Part shown: positions 21,930 to 33,712 of the stretch, piece after piece
Layout of the letters: each line of letters begins with the position of its first letter
Position numbering within the stretch: the first letter of the stretch is position 1
Assembly (NCBI GenBank): GCA_036250225.1
Contig: JAPZLL010000007.1
Location: 248,001-312,000, forward strand
Origin: Cercophora sp. LCS_1
Lineage: Eukaryota > Ascomycota > Sordariomycetes > Sordariales > Lasiosphaeriaceae
Length of the DNA stretch: 64,000 nt
Reading direction: 5' to 3'
Program-made: the position numbers and the translations under genes
Notes under the pieces: model-generated
Seen by the model: only the letters and a program-made list of their open reading frames with translations
The model's database searches: none
What the model was told of the DNA's origin: nothing

Positions 21930-24900
21930 CCGGCGCCGGTTCGATTCGAGTTGGGCGACAACTGTGGAGGATTTGGTCGTGAGTGTCGTTGACCTCGCTG
22001 CCCGAACGGCCGCCTCGGCCGGCCTTCTTCCAACCCACAGGGCTCTTCTGCTCACCGCCGCGTCACCGCGCCCCTCCCCGTCACGCCTCCCAAAGTGTGA
22101 ATTGAACGAGAAGTCAGGCCGGTCTTTGCCCTGTAACATCCTTGGGCGCCAATGGCTCGAATTGTGGTCAATCCATAGAGTCGCGCAACGCTTCGACGGG
22201 AGTGTTCTGCGATGGGCTTTTTGGTGCAAGTTGCGCACCATGGGTCGGCGGGAGCACCAATGCCTCAGCAACCTCAGCCCAGGGCAGCAGCAGGGGCGGA
22301 CTCGGATGATGAACCACAAGACCTAATCGCACGGACGCTTTACGGAAGGGATCTCGGACAAATTATTTATGGCTTTTAATGCTGCGATGTGCTTGCGAGA
22401 CAATCCTGTGTCAAATCCCTGATATAAATGCGGCAGGTCTAAGATGATCTTCACTTTTTCCCAGAGCTAGGTAATACGGCTGATGGCTGATTGCGATATC
22501 TCTTCCCGCCCGATGCCCCGGCCCGACACCGACAACGCTGTGCAAACGGCGGCGCAATGCGCTGCAGTGCAAGTCCCAAAATACGAATCGGCAGCATGAG
22601 ACGGATCTGAAGCTGCGGCACCCTTCTGTGGGACGACAGAAGAAGGTCCGGAAGAGGGGATCCCTGAAGTGCTGCCGTGCGGGGCAGAGCTGTTGGGCAT
22701 TGTGCACGCTCGATTTTGACCTGACCCGACGACGACGCCGAACCTAAAGCCTCAGCTCTTCTTCCTGCAAAGGCCTCGGCCCCTCCCTGCTTCCGAGATG
22801 TCCGTCACCTCCTCATGGCGCCCGATGGCCACCCTCGACACAAGAGCTGGTCAACTGACGTCGAAAGTGAGGGGGCTGGGCGCAAATGGGCTTGATGCGT
22901 TGGCAGTCCTCCACTGTGTAAAGTGACGAAACAGCTGGCCAATCGCAAGCCAAGGTCGGGGCCAAACAAACCCAATAGGACGGATCAGACGGGAAGGTCC
23001 CCGCCCTTCGCTCACAATCCTGGTCGGCTGTCTGATCGCGAAACAAGGCTTGGCTGTTCCTGCCAGAATCACCCCTCAGCATCGCGTGGATTCAATGACA
23101 TTGTGGATATGGAGGCTGAGATTCCCCTGCATTAGCGGTGGAGACGACGGATACTACCTGCAGAGAACCAGCAAGCCGGCTGCATTCTGCGTTGTTGAAC
23201 CTCAAGTCCCCAAACCTGGACGAGATTGCCTCCCGTGACGCGTTCCTGATGCACCCGCCTCCCGTGCTGCGCGGCACAAAACCGGCAAAAACCAAGATAA
23301 ATCAGGTACGCGAGTCAGGAGAGAAACATTCGATCAACGGCCAGAGTTCCACACACGGACGGTTGCCCGATAGTGAAGCCCGGTAATTCGACCCGAAACT
23401 AGAAACATTCAGGGTTGTCGCGTGGCCGACGCGTCGAGATGGGAACCCCCGCGTCAAGGGAGCGGCTCGGGCCAGAGATGGCTGGGGCCACAAATCTGGA
23501 GATGCCGCCAATCGTTTGCTCGAAACGACGTCTGGCGGAAATAAGCTCAGAGCTCGGGAAAAGCTTTCACCAACCGTTGCTCTCGGAGTTTGCCAGGAGC
23601 TCTTATCCCAAGCACCGTTCACCACGTGCGACCAACTGCCGGGACGAGATTGTCGCGGTGATATCTTCGGCCTCATTTCAAGCGTTCCATTCGCCGTTGC
23701 TGACGGAGACGACACATGGCGAGCATGCCAGTTCCTGAGCCTTGAGCGCCAACACCCTGGGTCTTGTCATCCAATTCAGTGAAAGGACCATTGTCAGGAG
23801 GCGCAGCGGCAATTTGGAGGATCAATCAGATCGAGAGCTTCTGACGCTCATAGCTCAATTCGTGCGAATGTCGGCGGTTCTTTCCTTGGGTTGGCATGTC
23901 GTATGAACTGAGATGCCTGACACCAGATCGCAAAGTGCGCGGCATTAGCCGCATTTCAGGGAACCGACCCATGCCCGGCGCGCAGTTGCCGAGCGGGAAT
24001 TGCTCCGGGCTCAGTGATCCACTCTTCGGAGTGCCGGTAGTCTCCACCCAACCCGGATACAGCAGGCTTCCAAGTTCCTCGGACCCGGGCCGCAGCGACC
24101 CTCCGGAACACTCGCTTACCCACACATACTACTATACCTACTCGAATGGCTCCACAATCCAAAGTCGCAAGGAAGAGGCGCGGAACACCAGCAAAAACCC
24201 GCATCCAGAACCAAACGCACAATACTTTGCATTATCTAGCCAGGCGCAGCGTTTCGGCAAAAACGACATCAGTGGTACCGATTGAGGGCTGCAGCGTAAT
24301 GTGCCCATGAATGGAAGGTTAGGGCTGGCTGTGCCGTTGACATGCCTCGAGCCGATCTGAAGAAGACGGCACGTTCTCAGCACAGGTTTCATGCACTGCA
24401 CGTCGTCGATTTCTCTCGACCGAGGAACGGCCGGTTTCTTTGGGTGGTTGTCACACCACCATCAATTGATGGCGTAAGGCAGAACGCAAGAATCCTGCAG
24501 TCCCGTTTGTCGCGCGCTGTTCACTCCAGGACTTAGGTTGGATGATTGTCAACCTGTCGGGGAATGTCCCGTGTTTTGAAAACTCCGATCCTGGTCCGGG
24601 ATTTACCAGGCAGCTATTTTCGGTGTATGGTCGGCGAGCTTGAATCAACTTGGTACAGCCCGTTTTCCCCGGCCGTGTCCTCGATGCAGACAGACAGACT
24701 TGGGTGCCTGGCCGATCGACTGCGATCCCGCTCAGCTGGGGTAGACAAGGTGGACCACGCTTACTGCTGAGTACTGTTCCTTGCGCTGGAGGATGCTCCC
24801 TTCCCGTCCCGCGTGGTTGCCGCTTGTTTCACGATTCACACTCAAATGGTGTCCAGGTCTGGGATGGGACGTTTGCGGTTCTACGTCTCTGCCCACAGAT

Positions 24901-25669
24901 ATCTGAAAAGAAACTGAATGGCGAGGCGAGATATTTGTTGCATAGTACCTCCGATGCCAAAAGGAATGATAGCTACCCTCGATGGCTTTTTGAAGTGGAA
25001 ATATGTTTGGCCTCCGGGGTACTGATCGGGGACCAGTTGGGCAGCCACAACTGAAGCCAGCAGACAATTGTCATCCGCATCAACAGTCCACAAGGGACCA
25101 CGGGCCGCAGAAACCCACCAGCCATACAGAAGAGCCCGTGGCCCAAGCATAACCCTCGAGGTCTGGTTGACCAGCCGCAAGCACGCGGCGCAGACTAAAC
25201 TCGGAACGAGGGATCTAAGAATTCGGCTTGGCAAGAAGCGGGAAGGTCCTTTTGCTTGAACCTTTCGGCCGGGGAACAGAGCTGATATTCCCAGGGCGTA
25301 ACACCCCGTCCCTCTTTGAAGAGGTGATTGGCGGCGCCGTTAGCCCCCTCCGGCCAAGATCATTCGGTAGAGGCACGGGAAATAGGGGGTGTTCCCCGGG
25401 GCAAGGCAAAGACCAGACTTGCGGTAGCTCAGCCCGGATAGGGCTGGCCACAGGGGCCGTCCGTGGGTGGCTATACTGGGCAGGGGACAAGCGTAGTCAA
25501 AAGAGCGGGAGGCCCACTTGTCGATCTCCCGATTGTTCTGACTCGTCATTTTATTCGGGAACGATCCAACAGTGAATGAGCCCTTTTCTTCACTGGTGCG
25601 ATTTGTTCAACTCAACAACGAGAGATATCCCTTCGTGAGCACCTGGGTTGACACACGCAACTCAACAAG
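21930..25669. other. Intergenic, no gene supported
   Basis: These 3.7 kb lie between two divergently transcribed genes and must hold both promoters. Open frames of 60-150 codons occur on both strands, but none has a recognisable domain or clear splice pattern. No tRNA, no terminal repeats and no transposase-like sequence were seen. Confidence 0.5.
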
Positions 25670-27131
25670 ATGTCGGGCCAAGTTCCCAAGCAACCTCTGT
25701 TACTCAAGGACGCCTTCGTCATCGACCCAAACAGGGGACAATACCCCTACAGCCCTCTTCAAATCTTTGGCTATGTCATTACCTGCTTCTTCCCGGCGTT
25801 GTCCCTGGTTGTCTGTTGTCTCCGGATATACAGCAGGACGCTCGCAAAGGGTTTCGGATGGGGTAATTTCTCTTCAACTTCCTCCCCAAAATTCAGTTAC
25901 TAACCATCTCAAGACGACTGGTTGATCTTCATAGCAATGGTACACCTCCAAGACACCCCAATGAAGACCCACCTCCTAACAGCCCGCAGTTCCTAGCCCT
26001 CCCACAAGCAGTCTTTACCATATTCGGTTCGGCGTCCCCCCTCCTTCCCATGCAAGCAGCCTGGTTGACAAATTCAGTCCTCAAATCCGGCTACTGGGGC
26101 ATCCACGACGCCTCGGTCCCACGCGGCATCCCAATCAACACCGGCGCCTTCTGGATCTTCATCAACGGCATCGTCTACAACCCTTTACTCGCGCTCGTCA
26201 AAGTATCCGCCCTCCTCTTTCTCCTCCGCCTCGGCAAGGCGAAAAAACACGTCCGCCTAGCATGCCACTTCATGATCGTGTTCAACATCCTCCAACTCCT
26301 CACCTTCTTACCGGTAGCCATCGTCCAATGCCTCCCCATCGAGTCACCGTGGGTTACCGTCCCCAACGCGCGGTGCATACGACGGGATATCTACTCCATC
26401 ACGCTAGCGGTGTTCAATATCCTGACCGATATCCTGACACTCCTCATACCCTTTTTTATATTTTTGGGTTTAAAAGTCAGCACGCGGGTGCGGAATGCGT
26501 TGTTGGCCGTGTTTTTGTTGGGGTCTATGTATGTTGCTTTTATTCCAGTCCCCCGTGGAGAGGATCATGATGCTGATGAATAGCAAGGGTCACCATCGTA
26601 TCCGTCGTGAGGTTGTATTACATCATTCGACTATATTACATCCCTGTGGGAGATAGACACTATTCCATCGGGTATGTGTCCAGCACGGTGGAGATCAATC
26701 TGGCGATTATTACGGCTTCGGTGCCGGCGCTTTGGCCGTTGGCGAGGAGGTGGTTCCCGGCGGCGTTTGCCACGCTGGGGATCAATCGGCCGGGGTTGTA
26801 CCCCGATATCGAGGTTGGATATGCGACAAATGGCAAAGGGTCGAGGGCGTCGAGGACGATCAGGGGCAAGGTTACGTGGAAGAGGGAGAGGCATGTGCCT
26901 AGCGGGGTGTTTGTCGCGGGAGCGGGAGATGTCACGGGACAAAAGGTGAGGTTGGGGTCTGGAGGGAGTGGGAGGTTGAGGGAAGAGTTTGATAGGGATG
27001 GGGATGATTTGACGTATCATGATATGGTTAGGGTCGAGTCGGGTGGGCGGTCGTGGGATGGGGATTCGATCGAGAGGGAGAAGGAGGGTTTGCACCATGT
27101 GAGCGGTCATATGCCCGAGGTGGGGAGGTAG
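25670..27131 (+). CDS. Fungal rhodopsin-domain (PTH11/SAT4-like) seven-helix membrane protein
   Basis: This belongs to the large Pezizomycotina family of integral membrane proteins with a rhodopsin-like domain, related to PTH11-type receptors; the ligand is unknown. My exons are 25670-25862, 25914-25939 (26 nt), 25990-26528 and 26588-27131, giving 433 residues in phase. Helix 1 is SPLQIFGYVITCFFPALSLV. The family motif GWGDDWLIFIAM is assembled across two introns. Helices then include INGIVYNPLLALVKVSALLF, HFMIVFNILQLLTFLPVAIV, YSITLAVFNILTDILTLLIP and ALLAVFLLGSMVTIVSVVRL, and a last helix lies around STVEINLAIITASVPALWPL. The C-terminal tail (~120 residues) is cytosolic-looking and Gly/Arg/Asp-rich. 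Two exons are very small, and the splice sites all match consensus. Confidence 0.88.
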
Positions 27132-27762
27132 GAACTTGAGGGATGGGAATGGTGTTCGGCGTTTATTTTATTTTCTTTTATTTTTTTTATTTTTTTTTGG
27201 GGGGGGGGGGGGGGTAAGGGAATAAAAGGTAGCTCAGCAATGGGATTTATGGATGGCCACCGGTTTGGAAAAATAAGAGCTCATGCCTCTATCAAAGTGC
27301 TTGGCACGTCAGTCGGTGGTGAGCTCTAGACTTTGAGAGCTGTGAGACGTGAAGAGCACCTGCCTCTCAACGCCCCGAATGCGATTTCGCCCATCTTTTT
27401 ACAGAGCACCCTCCAAAAGAACCCTCCCCGAAAACAATCACCATCATCTCGAAGCAAATGCATTCGCAGATGACACCCTGTCTCAAAACACATTCACCCG
27501 ACCTCGTCACCCGCCAACCGAGCGACCCCCGCCCGATTGGATTGCAGGGCTCGGCGCGGGTCCCGCACACCCATCAAGCCAATTTCAACGTCCCAAAACT
27601 CACCGTCCTTTCCCCAACTCGCTCTCCTCTCCGAACTCACTCGGAACCTCCACCACTTACACAGCTCAACCACTGCGTCACCACTCACCACTCACCACTC
27701 ATCACTCATCCTCTCTCCCCAAAGGAGAAGAAGCAAAATCGCAAAATCGCGAAATCGCAAAA
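27132..27762. other. Intergenic with T-rich/G16 tract
   Basis: This is the 3' flank of the rhodopsin-domain gene and the promoter/5' UTR of the DUF2470 gene. An open frame in register with the DUF2470 gene reaches back to 27349, but its sequence is low-complexity and the domain starts at the Met at 27763. CAAAATCGC-type short repeats lie at about 27734-27760, just before that ATG. Confidence 0.5.
27163..27214. repeat. T-rich tract followed by a G16 run
   Basis: A T-rich tract (27163-27198) runs directly into sixteen consecutive G (27199-27214). It lies about 30 bp downstream of the stop codon of the rhodopsin-domain gene. The run length may be affected by assembly error. Confidence 0.8.
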
Positions 27763-28479
27763 ATGGGTGAAATAAACCCCGCCGCAAAGGCCCGCACAAT
27801 AGCGCACATGAACAAGGACCACCGCACAGACCTGGCCCACATCCTGCAGCACTACAACAAGCTGTCGGCCACCGAAGCCGCCGACCCCGAAATGGTGGAC
27901 ATCGATTTGGAATCGATGACGGTCTTGACTGACGGTGGCAAGACGACGCGGATTGTGCACTTTGAGCCGCCCATGGGGTCATTTGATGAGAGGAGGACGA
28001 AGTTGATTGAGATGACGATGAAGGCGAGGGAGGCATTGGGGGTTGTTCCCGAGGATGATGGTCATGGGCATGGGCATGGGACTGCAAGTGGAAAGGTTGT
28101 GGTAGCCGAGTGGCATCCCCCCCAAAGCCTCCTAGAATGGGCGGTCGTCGTGGGCGTCCTTCTCTACTTTGTCAGCTTTGCCACTGTCAGAGCCGGCTGG
28201 TTCGATCGCGGGACGCAGGGGTGGCGGTATCTGGAGTTGAGCCCGTTTCCCGGGGGCGCAAAGGGGTTCCGGTGGCTGGTGGAGGCCATGTTTTGGCCGG
28301 TTGTGGGCATTCATGCGGGTGAGATGGTCTTGTTCGATATCAAGAAGACGGCCAAATATGGGCTGAAGAGGGGGTCGGCCGTGTGGTTTCTCTGGATGGT
28401 CAATGTGTTTGTTGAGGGCGTGGGTGCTTTTAAGCGGTTTAATCGGGTTGTGGGGCGGCTGGGCAAGAAGAGCGAGTAG
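27763..28479 (+). CDS. DUF2470-domain integral membrane protein
   Basis: The protein has 238 residues and no visible intron. The N-terminal ~85 residues form a DUF2470 domain (ARTIAHMNKDHRTDLAHILQ ... LTDGGKTTRIVHFEPPM), a fold also found in haem/FMN-binding HugZ-like proteins. A His/Gly linker (GHGHGHG, ~105-112) follows. The C-terminal half holds hydrophobic segments (LLEWAVVVGVLLYFVSFATV, WLVEAMFWPVVGIHAGEMVL, GSAVWFLWMVNVFVEGVGAF), so the protein is membrane-anchored. The function is unknown; binding of a cofactor is suggested only by the family. The start was chosen at 27763 because the domain begins six residues later. Confidence 0.85.
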   Translation: MGEINPAAKARTIAHMNKDHRTDLAHILQHYNKLSATEAADPEMVDIDLESMTVLTDGGKTTRIVHFEPPMGSFDERRTKLIEMTMKAREALGVVPEDDGHGHGHGTASGKVVVAEWHPPQSLLEWAVVVGVLLYFVSFATVRAGWFDRGTQGWRYLELSPFPGGAKGFRWLVEAMFWPVVGIHAGEMVLFDIKKTAKYGLKRGSAVWFLWMVNVFVEGVGAFKRFNRVVGRLGKKSE

Positions 28480-28660
28480 ACCGTGTCATGTAAATGGTCG
28501 GATTATTAGCGATGGACTCATGTCTGTTGCGAGTTGTCTATGTTGATACGCGATCGGATCACAAAGGGTTAGGGTTGAACTTCACGACTCAACCAGAATG
28601 TCACTCTTCCCAAATCTTGGCATTTTCATCTCTCTCCCATCTCAACCACGGTTCACGAAA

Positions 28661-29797
28661 ATGCCACGGAAAATGTCCAAAAAGCGACCGCCAAAACCAC
28701 CGAAACCAAACCCCATAACATCAGCCATATCCTCATGGCTCACCGCCCTCCCTGACCCGCCATCAGACCCAGACAGCCTCCTCACCACAGCCCCCAAACG
28801 CTGGGTCGTCTACGAACCCCTCATCCTCCTCCCCTCGGGCAGTTTTACTTCGTCGCCCTGGATGTCCCTGCTCCCCAGCCTCCCGCCAGATCAACAGTCC
28901 TCCCTCTGGATCTCCATCCTCAAATCCATCGCGCCAAAATGTACACACCTCGCCATCAACGAGGGTATACCCCTCCGCGACGCCTCCTCTTCGTCACAGC
29001 AAGAGAATACGTTACGCAGTCCCTCCGGCCTCCGTCTCCTCTACGGCAACTTCGGCCCCGCCGACGTCGCATCCCCCACCCCGCAAGATTTCGACACCGC
29101 ATTCTGGGCATCAGCCAGACAAAACGGCATCATACAAACGTGGGCGCCCCGCTGGACCATGTTCAGTCGGGGGAACATCAAAGAAAAAGCCCGCCTTCTG
29201 GACTTTCATGCCCATCACCAAGAAGGGTTGGGCCATGGGAGAGTGGTGACGACGAGGAATGCCTGGGCGGTTGATCTCTACGCCGGTATCGGTTATTTCG
29301 TTTTCTCGTATGCCAAACTCGGAATGAGGGTTCTGTGCTGGGAGATTAACCCCTGGAGTGTTGAAGGTTTGAGGAGAGGGGCGGTGGCGAATGGGTTTTC
29401 GGTGAGGGTCGTCAGGGGGGACGAGTTGGGCGACAACAAAAAGATCAAATTGGGGGGTGAGCAGGTTGTGGTGTTTGAGGAGAGTAATGAGATGTGTGCA
29501 GCTAGGATGGAAGACTTGGAGTTGGAGGTGCTGCATGTGAATTGTGGGTTTTTGCCGACGAGCTTGCCGAGCTGGAAGACGGCGTGGAAGGTTGTTGTCA
29601 AGAAGGGAGGATGGTGTCATTTGCATGAGAATGTTGGGGTGGAGGATATTGAGAGGAGGAAGCAAGAGGTACAGGATATGTTTGGGGACTGGGGAAGAGA
29701 CGAAGGGGTCGAGTGCACAATGGAACATGTTGAGCTTGTCAAGACGTTTGCGCCGGGTGTGTGGCATTGCGTTTTTGATGTCTATGTGCATAGATGA
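28661..29797 (+). CDS. trm12: tRNA(Phe) wybutosine aminocarboxypropyltransferase, TYW2/Trm12
   Basis: This enzyme transfers the 3-amino-3-carboxypropyl group of SAM to 4-demethylwyosine at position 37 of tRNA-Phe, a step in wybutosine synthesis. The intronless frame encodes 378 residues from the Met at 28661 (MPRKMSKKRPPK); an in-frame Met at 28598 would add 21 residues. Family landmarks are APKCTHLAINEGIP, LRLLYGNFG, WAPRWTMFSRGNIKEKARLL, the SAM loop AVDLYAGIGYFVFSYAKLG, VLCWEINPWSVEGLRRG and HENVGVEDIERRKQE. It follows the DUF2470 gene by 181 bp and converges with the EF-hand gene, whose stop codon lies 86 bp away. Confidence 0.92.
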   Translation: MPRKMSKKRPPKPPKPNPITSAISSWLTALPDPPSDPDSLLTTAPKRWVVYEPLILLPSGSFTSSPWMSLLPSLPPDQQSSLWISILKSIAPKCTHLAINEGIPLRDASSSSQQENTLRSPSGLRLLYGNFGPADVASPTPQDFDTAFWASARQNGIIQTWAPRWTMFSRGNIKEKARLLDFHAHHQEGLGHGRVVTTRNAWAVDLYAGIGYFVFSYAKLGMRVLCWEINPWSVEGLRRGAVANGFSVRVVRGDELGDNKKIKLGGEQVVVFEESNEMCAARMEDLELEVLHVNCGFLPTSLPSWKTAWKVVVKKGGWCHLHENVGVEDIERRKQEVQDMFGDWGRDEGVECTMEHVELVKTFAPGVWHCVFDVYVHR

Positions 29798-29883
29798 GGC
29801 AGAATCGATTGCGCGCTGGCATGTTAGCATTATATGTACAGAGATGGATGATGGTATATCATATCCAACATCGTGGGGTCTAG

Positions 29884-30615
29884 TCAACCCCCGCGACGGA
29901 ATTTTGCTGGGATATTCTCCTCGACGATGGATTGGCGGCTCAGTTCTTCTAACCTCTCTGCCTCAAGTTCCATCTGCTCGTGTTTTTTGAAGTGTTCGAT
30001 ATCTTCAGGGTGGGTGAGGTCCTCGAGCTTTGTGTTTTCGTCGTGATATCTTCCCACACGTTAGCTCAAGGCAAAGTGATCAAGGTAAAGAAGATACGCA
30101 CTTTTCCCAGTGATGGATCTCGTATTCATATTCGTCGTCGCCGTGGTGTCCCGGCCCCGTGCCCACATCTGGCAGCGTTTGGCGCTTCACATCGATAAAG
30201 TGTGTAAACTCGTCTCGACTGATGACGCCGTTGTGGTTGCTGTCGATCAGGCCCAGGATCTCGCGGGCAATCTCGTCCTTGCGCTGCTGCGTGACGTGCT
30301 TGTTGGACTCGTCCATCAACCCGTAGAAACGCAGGATCTCTTGCGGCTCCCAGTCGCCATCGCCGTTGAAGTCGTGCAGCGCAAAGAACGACGCCGAGTC
30401 GAAGCCGCTGGCATGGTGTTCCTCTACACAATCACGGTAAGCCGGCGCAACAAAAAACCAAGTGCAAGCAACGTGCCCGCCATGTGCTTCTCCATCCAAT
30501 TGGCGTTCTCGCCCACCATTGGCTTTTGCGACCCCCCATGTCCACCGTGGTCGCCGTGGGCAAGCGCACGCCCCGCGAGGCTGAGGCCTGCAAGAGCAAG
30601 TCCGGAGGGGCGCAT
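29884..30615 (-). CDS. Secretory EF-hand protein, Ssp120/nucleobindin-like
   Basis: This calcium-binding protein enters the secretory pathway and resembles yeast Ssp120 and the nucleobindin EF-hand region. A signal peptide (MRPSGLALAGLSLAGRALAHG) is followed by a His/Gly segment and NWMEKHMAEEHHASGFD. Two EF-hand loops are visible: DFNGDGDWEPQE (residues 64-75) and DSNHNGVISRDE (107-118). The C-terminus is a charged helix (IEHFKKHEQMELEAERLEEL) ending in VEENIPAKFRRGG, with no HDEL. My exons are 30615-30477, 30423-30102 and 30049-29884, giving 208 residues. The second intron is GT-AG. The first fits the reading frame and motif only with a GC donor (GG|GCACGT), i.e. a GC-AG intron; a weak GT alternative would insert residues after KHMA. 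Confidence 0.83.
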
Positions 30616-33452
30616 CTTTTCGAGGAGGGGGAAGCGGCGAGGGCGGGATGCGGAATGCCGGTTCTGCGAGGCTGGTCGGACAAAACAAAAAAGTCAAGAG
30701 GCACAGGTTTCGTATCGAGGAATTACCCTGTGTGCTGCTGCATGCGCTCTGCTTGCTGTCGACTTATGCCTATGCGCGATCGCAGGATCCGGTAAAGAGC
30801 TGATGCGGACTTGTGTTTGTCGGCAGTGCGTTGCAACGGCGCAATCTGGAGGTTTGGCCGCAGGCCGTGTCCGACCGGACCGCCAAGAACTGCCATCGAC
30901 GTAATTTGGGGTTCCAGCCGGGACCTTATTCATTCTCGATGCAGGGGTCCGGGGTCTTGCCCTCCGTTGAACCAAGATCCCGACGACGCTGGACGGGCAG
31001 TCTCAGTCGTGCCTTCCATTGCACAACAACAAACACAGATGTCTACGCAGTACAGAAAAGCGGCCACTAATTTTGTGTTTGCTCAAAGTTTGCGGGCTGA
31101 AGAGCCCCTCTCTTCTTTGCTTTTTTTTTTTCCTAGACCGAACATCCGAGACACCACATGCCCCCAGGGCTGACCTGTCAACTCTCGGCAGCTCGACCTC
31201 GGATCTTCCCTCTTTAGCCCCCGCCAATCACAGACTGTGCGTAGCAGACCCGTCAACAGACCTCGTTGCATTTGATGCGCGCAAGCGATTTGGCGCCGAC
31301 AAGAGGTGACGAGCCCAGCCTTAGATCTGTGAATCTCTGCGAATCGAATTGCCCGCGCCACGCTGTTCGCCAGTGCCGTCGTGACCAACATTGTCCAGCG
31401 TTGCATCTGCCGCCTGTCACCTCTATTTTCGGGCCCGTCTTGCTGGCACCCAAATACCACGCCCAGTGTCCAAATTGCCTCGGGCATTTCTATTCTCCCT
31501 TTCTGCTCGTCTTTTTTTTCTTTACAGTTCTCCTCCACGTTCTGAGTTCACGTGGGGCAGCCCAGACGCCATCTCAAGCCACGTCCGCAACAATCCCTCG
31601 GACACCCCGCCATCCCGCAGCCTGACCCCCATCTGGCACATCTGATCGGACCTGGACCGGGACGGCCACCCATCCGCACCTTATCTCCCGGAGAGAGAAA
31701 GCGGCATCAGGAGCCATTACCCAAGATTGCCGTTGGGTTGGAACCAGAAATGTTCCAGAAGACACGGGACGCCTCGACGGGACGATCGCCGAGTGTCCAG
31801 CGAGTTGAGCCGAGACGATCAACCACGGGCAAATATCATGGCATTGCACTTTTCTTCTTTTCTTCTTCTCTCTCGGCCCAACTTGTGGCCGTCATATGTA
31901 TCTGTCCCTCTCTTCTCTCGCACTCAATCACAACCCCTTTTGCTTCCCGAATAAGCAGCTGCGAGCAGCAAACTTGACACACAGATAAAAGGCAAAACGC
32001 CACGAGGAGCAATCCCACCAGTCAAGATCACATTCATCACACTCTTTGCGCTAATTCCTCTCTCCCACCGAGGTCCACCAAGGTCTATTGTGTCATTTCT
32101 CTGATTTTCTCTGTCCCCGCGCAAACGGTTGTGGCCGAAAAGCTTCCCTTACATTAGCTTACCTGCCTGATTTGGTTATTTTGCGCGGCGAACAACCGCT
32201 AGCTTCATCTTTTGTTGCGCACCCCCCCTCGTTGGCCCCCGCCAGAATTCATCACCACCAGGAATCACATATCGACAGTCAATTCTTTTTTATCCCTTGC
32301 TTTCCCCATCTCTTTGTCATGTTTTGTGGTTTTCTTCAAACAACAAACCGCGGTTTCCCGGATTTCCGGTATCAACGACATCCGGCTAATCATGTGCCAT
32401 GGGATTCTACATGCACATGCCCCGCCCACTTACACGAAGCGCCTTGGGCTTTCTGCCTGACTCCGGACCGCCAACACATGCATCGGACCTGTCAGCTTTT
32501 TCTGCAACCGGCTTCGCCAGCTAGGCGCCAAAGATTGTCGAATGATGATATACGACTCGTCTATTTTGGCTTACCGACATGGCCCCCAAGTGCACTTCGC
32601 TCATCCTCTTATACCGATGGGTGTCTGTCGCTGATCTTGTTGTGTCCGACCCGGCTTGAGCATCTGACACCAAGGGCCTCACATGGAACTGGACACATAC
32701 TTTTGACTTCGACTTGGTGCATATCCATCGATGACGACGTGGACATACTGGACCTCGGTCCACTCCCGACTTTGAACTCATCCGACTTATCCCTGGATCG
32801 TGCCCGACCGTTGAATGACCTTACGACTTCTCTGGTACAAGGCACGCTCATACCGACGGTCCATATGCACTGACTTCGTCCCCAATCTCGTTGCCATATC
32901 ACCATCGGCGCCGCTGGCCTTATGAGGAAAGACGCACCTTGAGTTTTAATCATCAACTCCATGAGCCCGGCTTCGACTTGTCGACAATGAGCTTCCGGTT
33001 CTGGACTTCACCACCCTATGGGTCATCGGCGATGGAACTTGTTAGGCATAGAGACAATCACCGGTCACCACGACCTGAACTTGCGATCCTATGCCGCCAG
33101 TACCGCGGTCTCACCTATCGCCAATATCACCAGGGATTCACCCTTGGTGCAGATGGCCTCATGAGAAACGACATATCTCGACCGTAGTAGCCAACCCTAG
33201 GTCATCGACTTGACGACAACGGACCTCGGGTCCCGGCCTTCACTGTCCGGGCGGATTCATCTGCGAGAGAGTTAGTTGGGCATGGGGACGGCCACATGTC
33301 CTTAGTGGCGTGGGCTAGCAACACCAGGTCATTAACCTCATGTATCCAACGGCTTCATCAATCGCCAGACTCGCCACATCTGCCTTCACATGTGACGATG
33401 GCTGTCTACACAGGCTCATCTACATGTTCAGTTTGTGGAGCATGTCACACTA

Positions 33453-33712
33453 CCCAGATACCCAGCACCACAATGATCATATCTCCAGTTGGTGAGGCAT
33501 GGATACGACATTTCCATCCACGGTCTTCGCTGTGCCGGTTCACCACGGCAGGGTGTTAGACTGCCCAGGTACTCAACACCACGACGATCATATCTGCAGT
33601 TGATGGAGCATGGGTTCGACATCGGAGATTTCACAGTCTTCACTTTGCCGGTTCTCCCCAGGTTAGAACATCAGGACACCCACCCAACACCACAACGATC
33701 TCATAACCTAAG
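33453..33712. repeat. Degenerate ~111-bp tandem repeat
   Basis: The phrase CCCAG(A/G)TAC(C/T)CA(G/A)CACCAC(A/G)A(T/C)GATCATATCT(C/G)CAG begins at 33453 and again at 33564, exactly 111 bp apart. It is followed in both copies by GTTG(G/A)TG-AGCATGG-TTCGACAT-like text and by a (T/C)TTCGCTGTGCCGGTTC / CTTCACTTTGCCGGTTC block. A third, partial copy (CAACACCACAACGATCTCATAAC) lies a further 111 bp on. Weaker echoes (GTTAGTTGGGCATGGGGAC near 33270, CTTGTTAGGCATAGAGAC near 33037) suggest the array once extended upstream. Confidence 0.7.

Noticed and set aside
25420..25470. GGTAGCTCAGCCCGGATAG, tRNA A-box-like
   Set aside because: No B box, no acceptor stem and no T-run follow.
27349..27762. In-frame N-terminal extension of the DUF2470 protein
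   Set aside because: The extension is low-complexity His/Pro/Ser text over a probable 5' UTR; the domain begins right after the Met at 27763.
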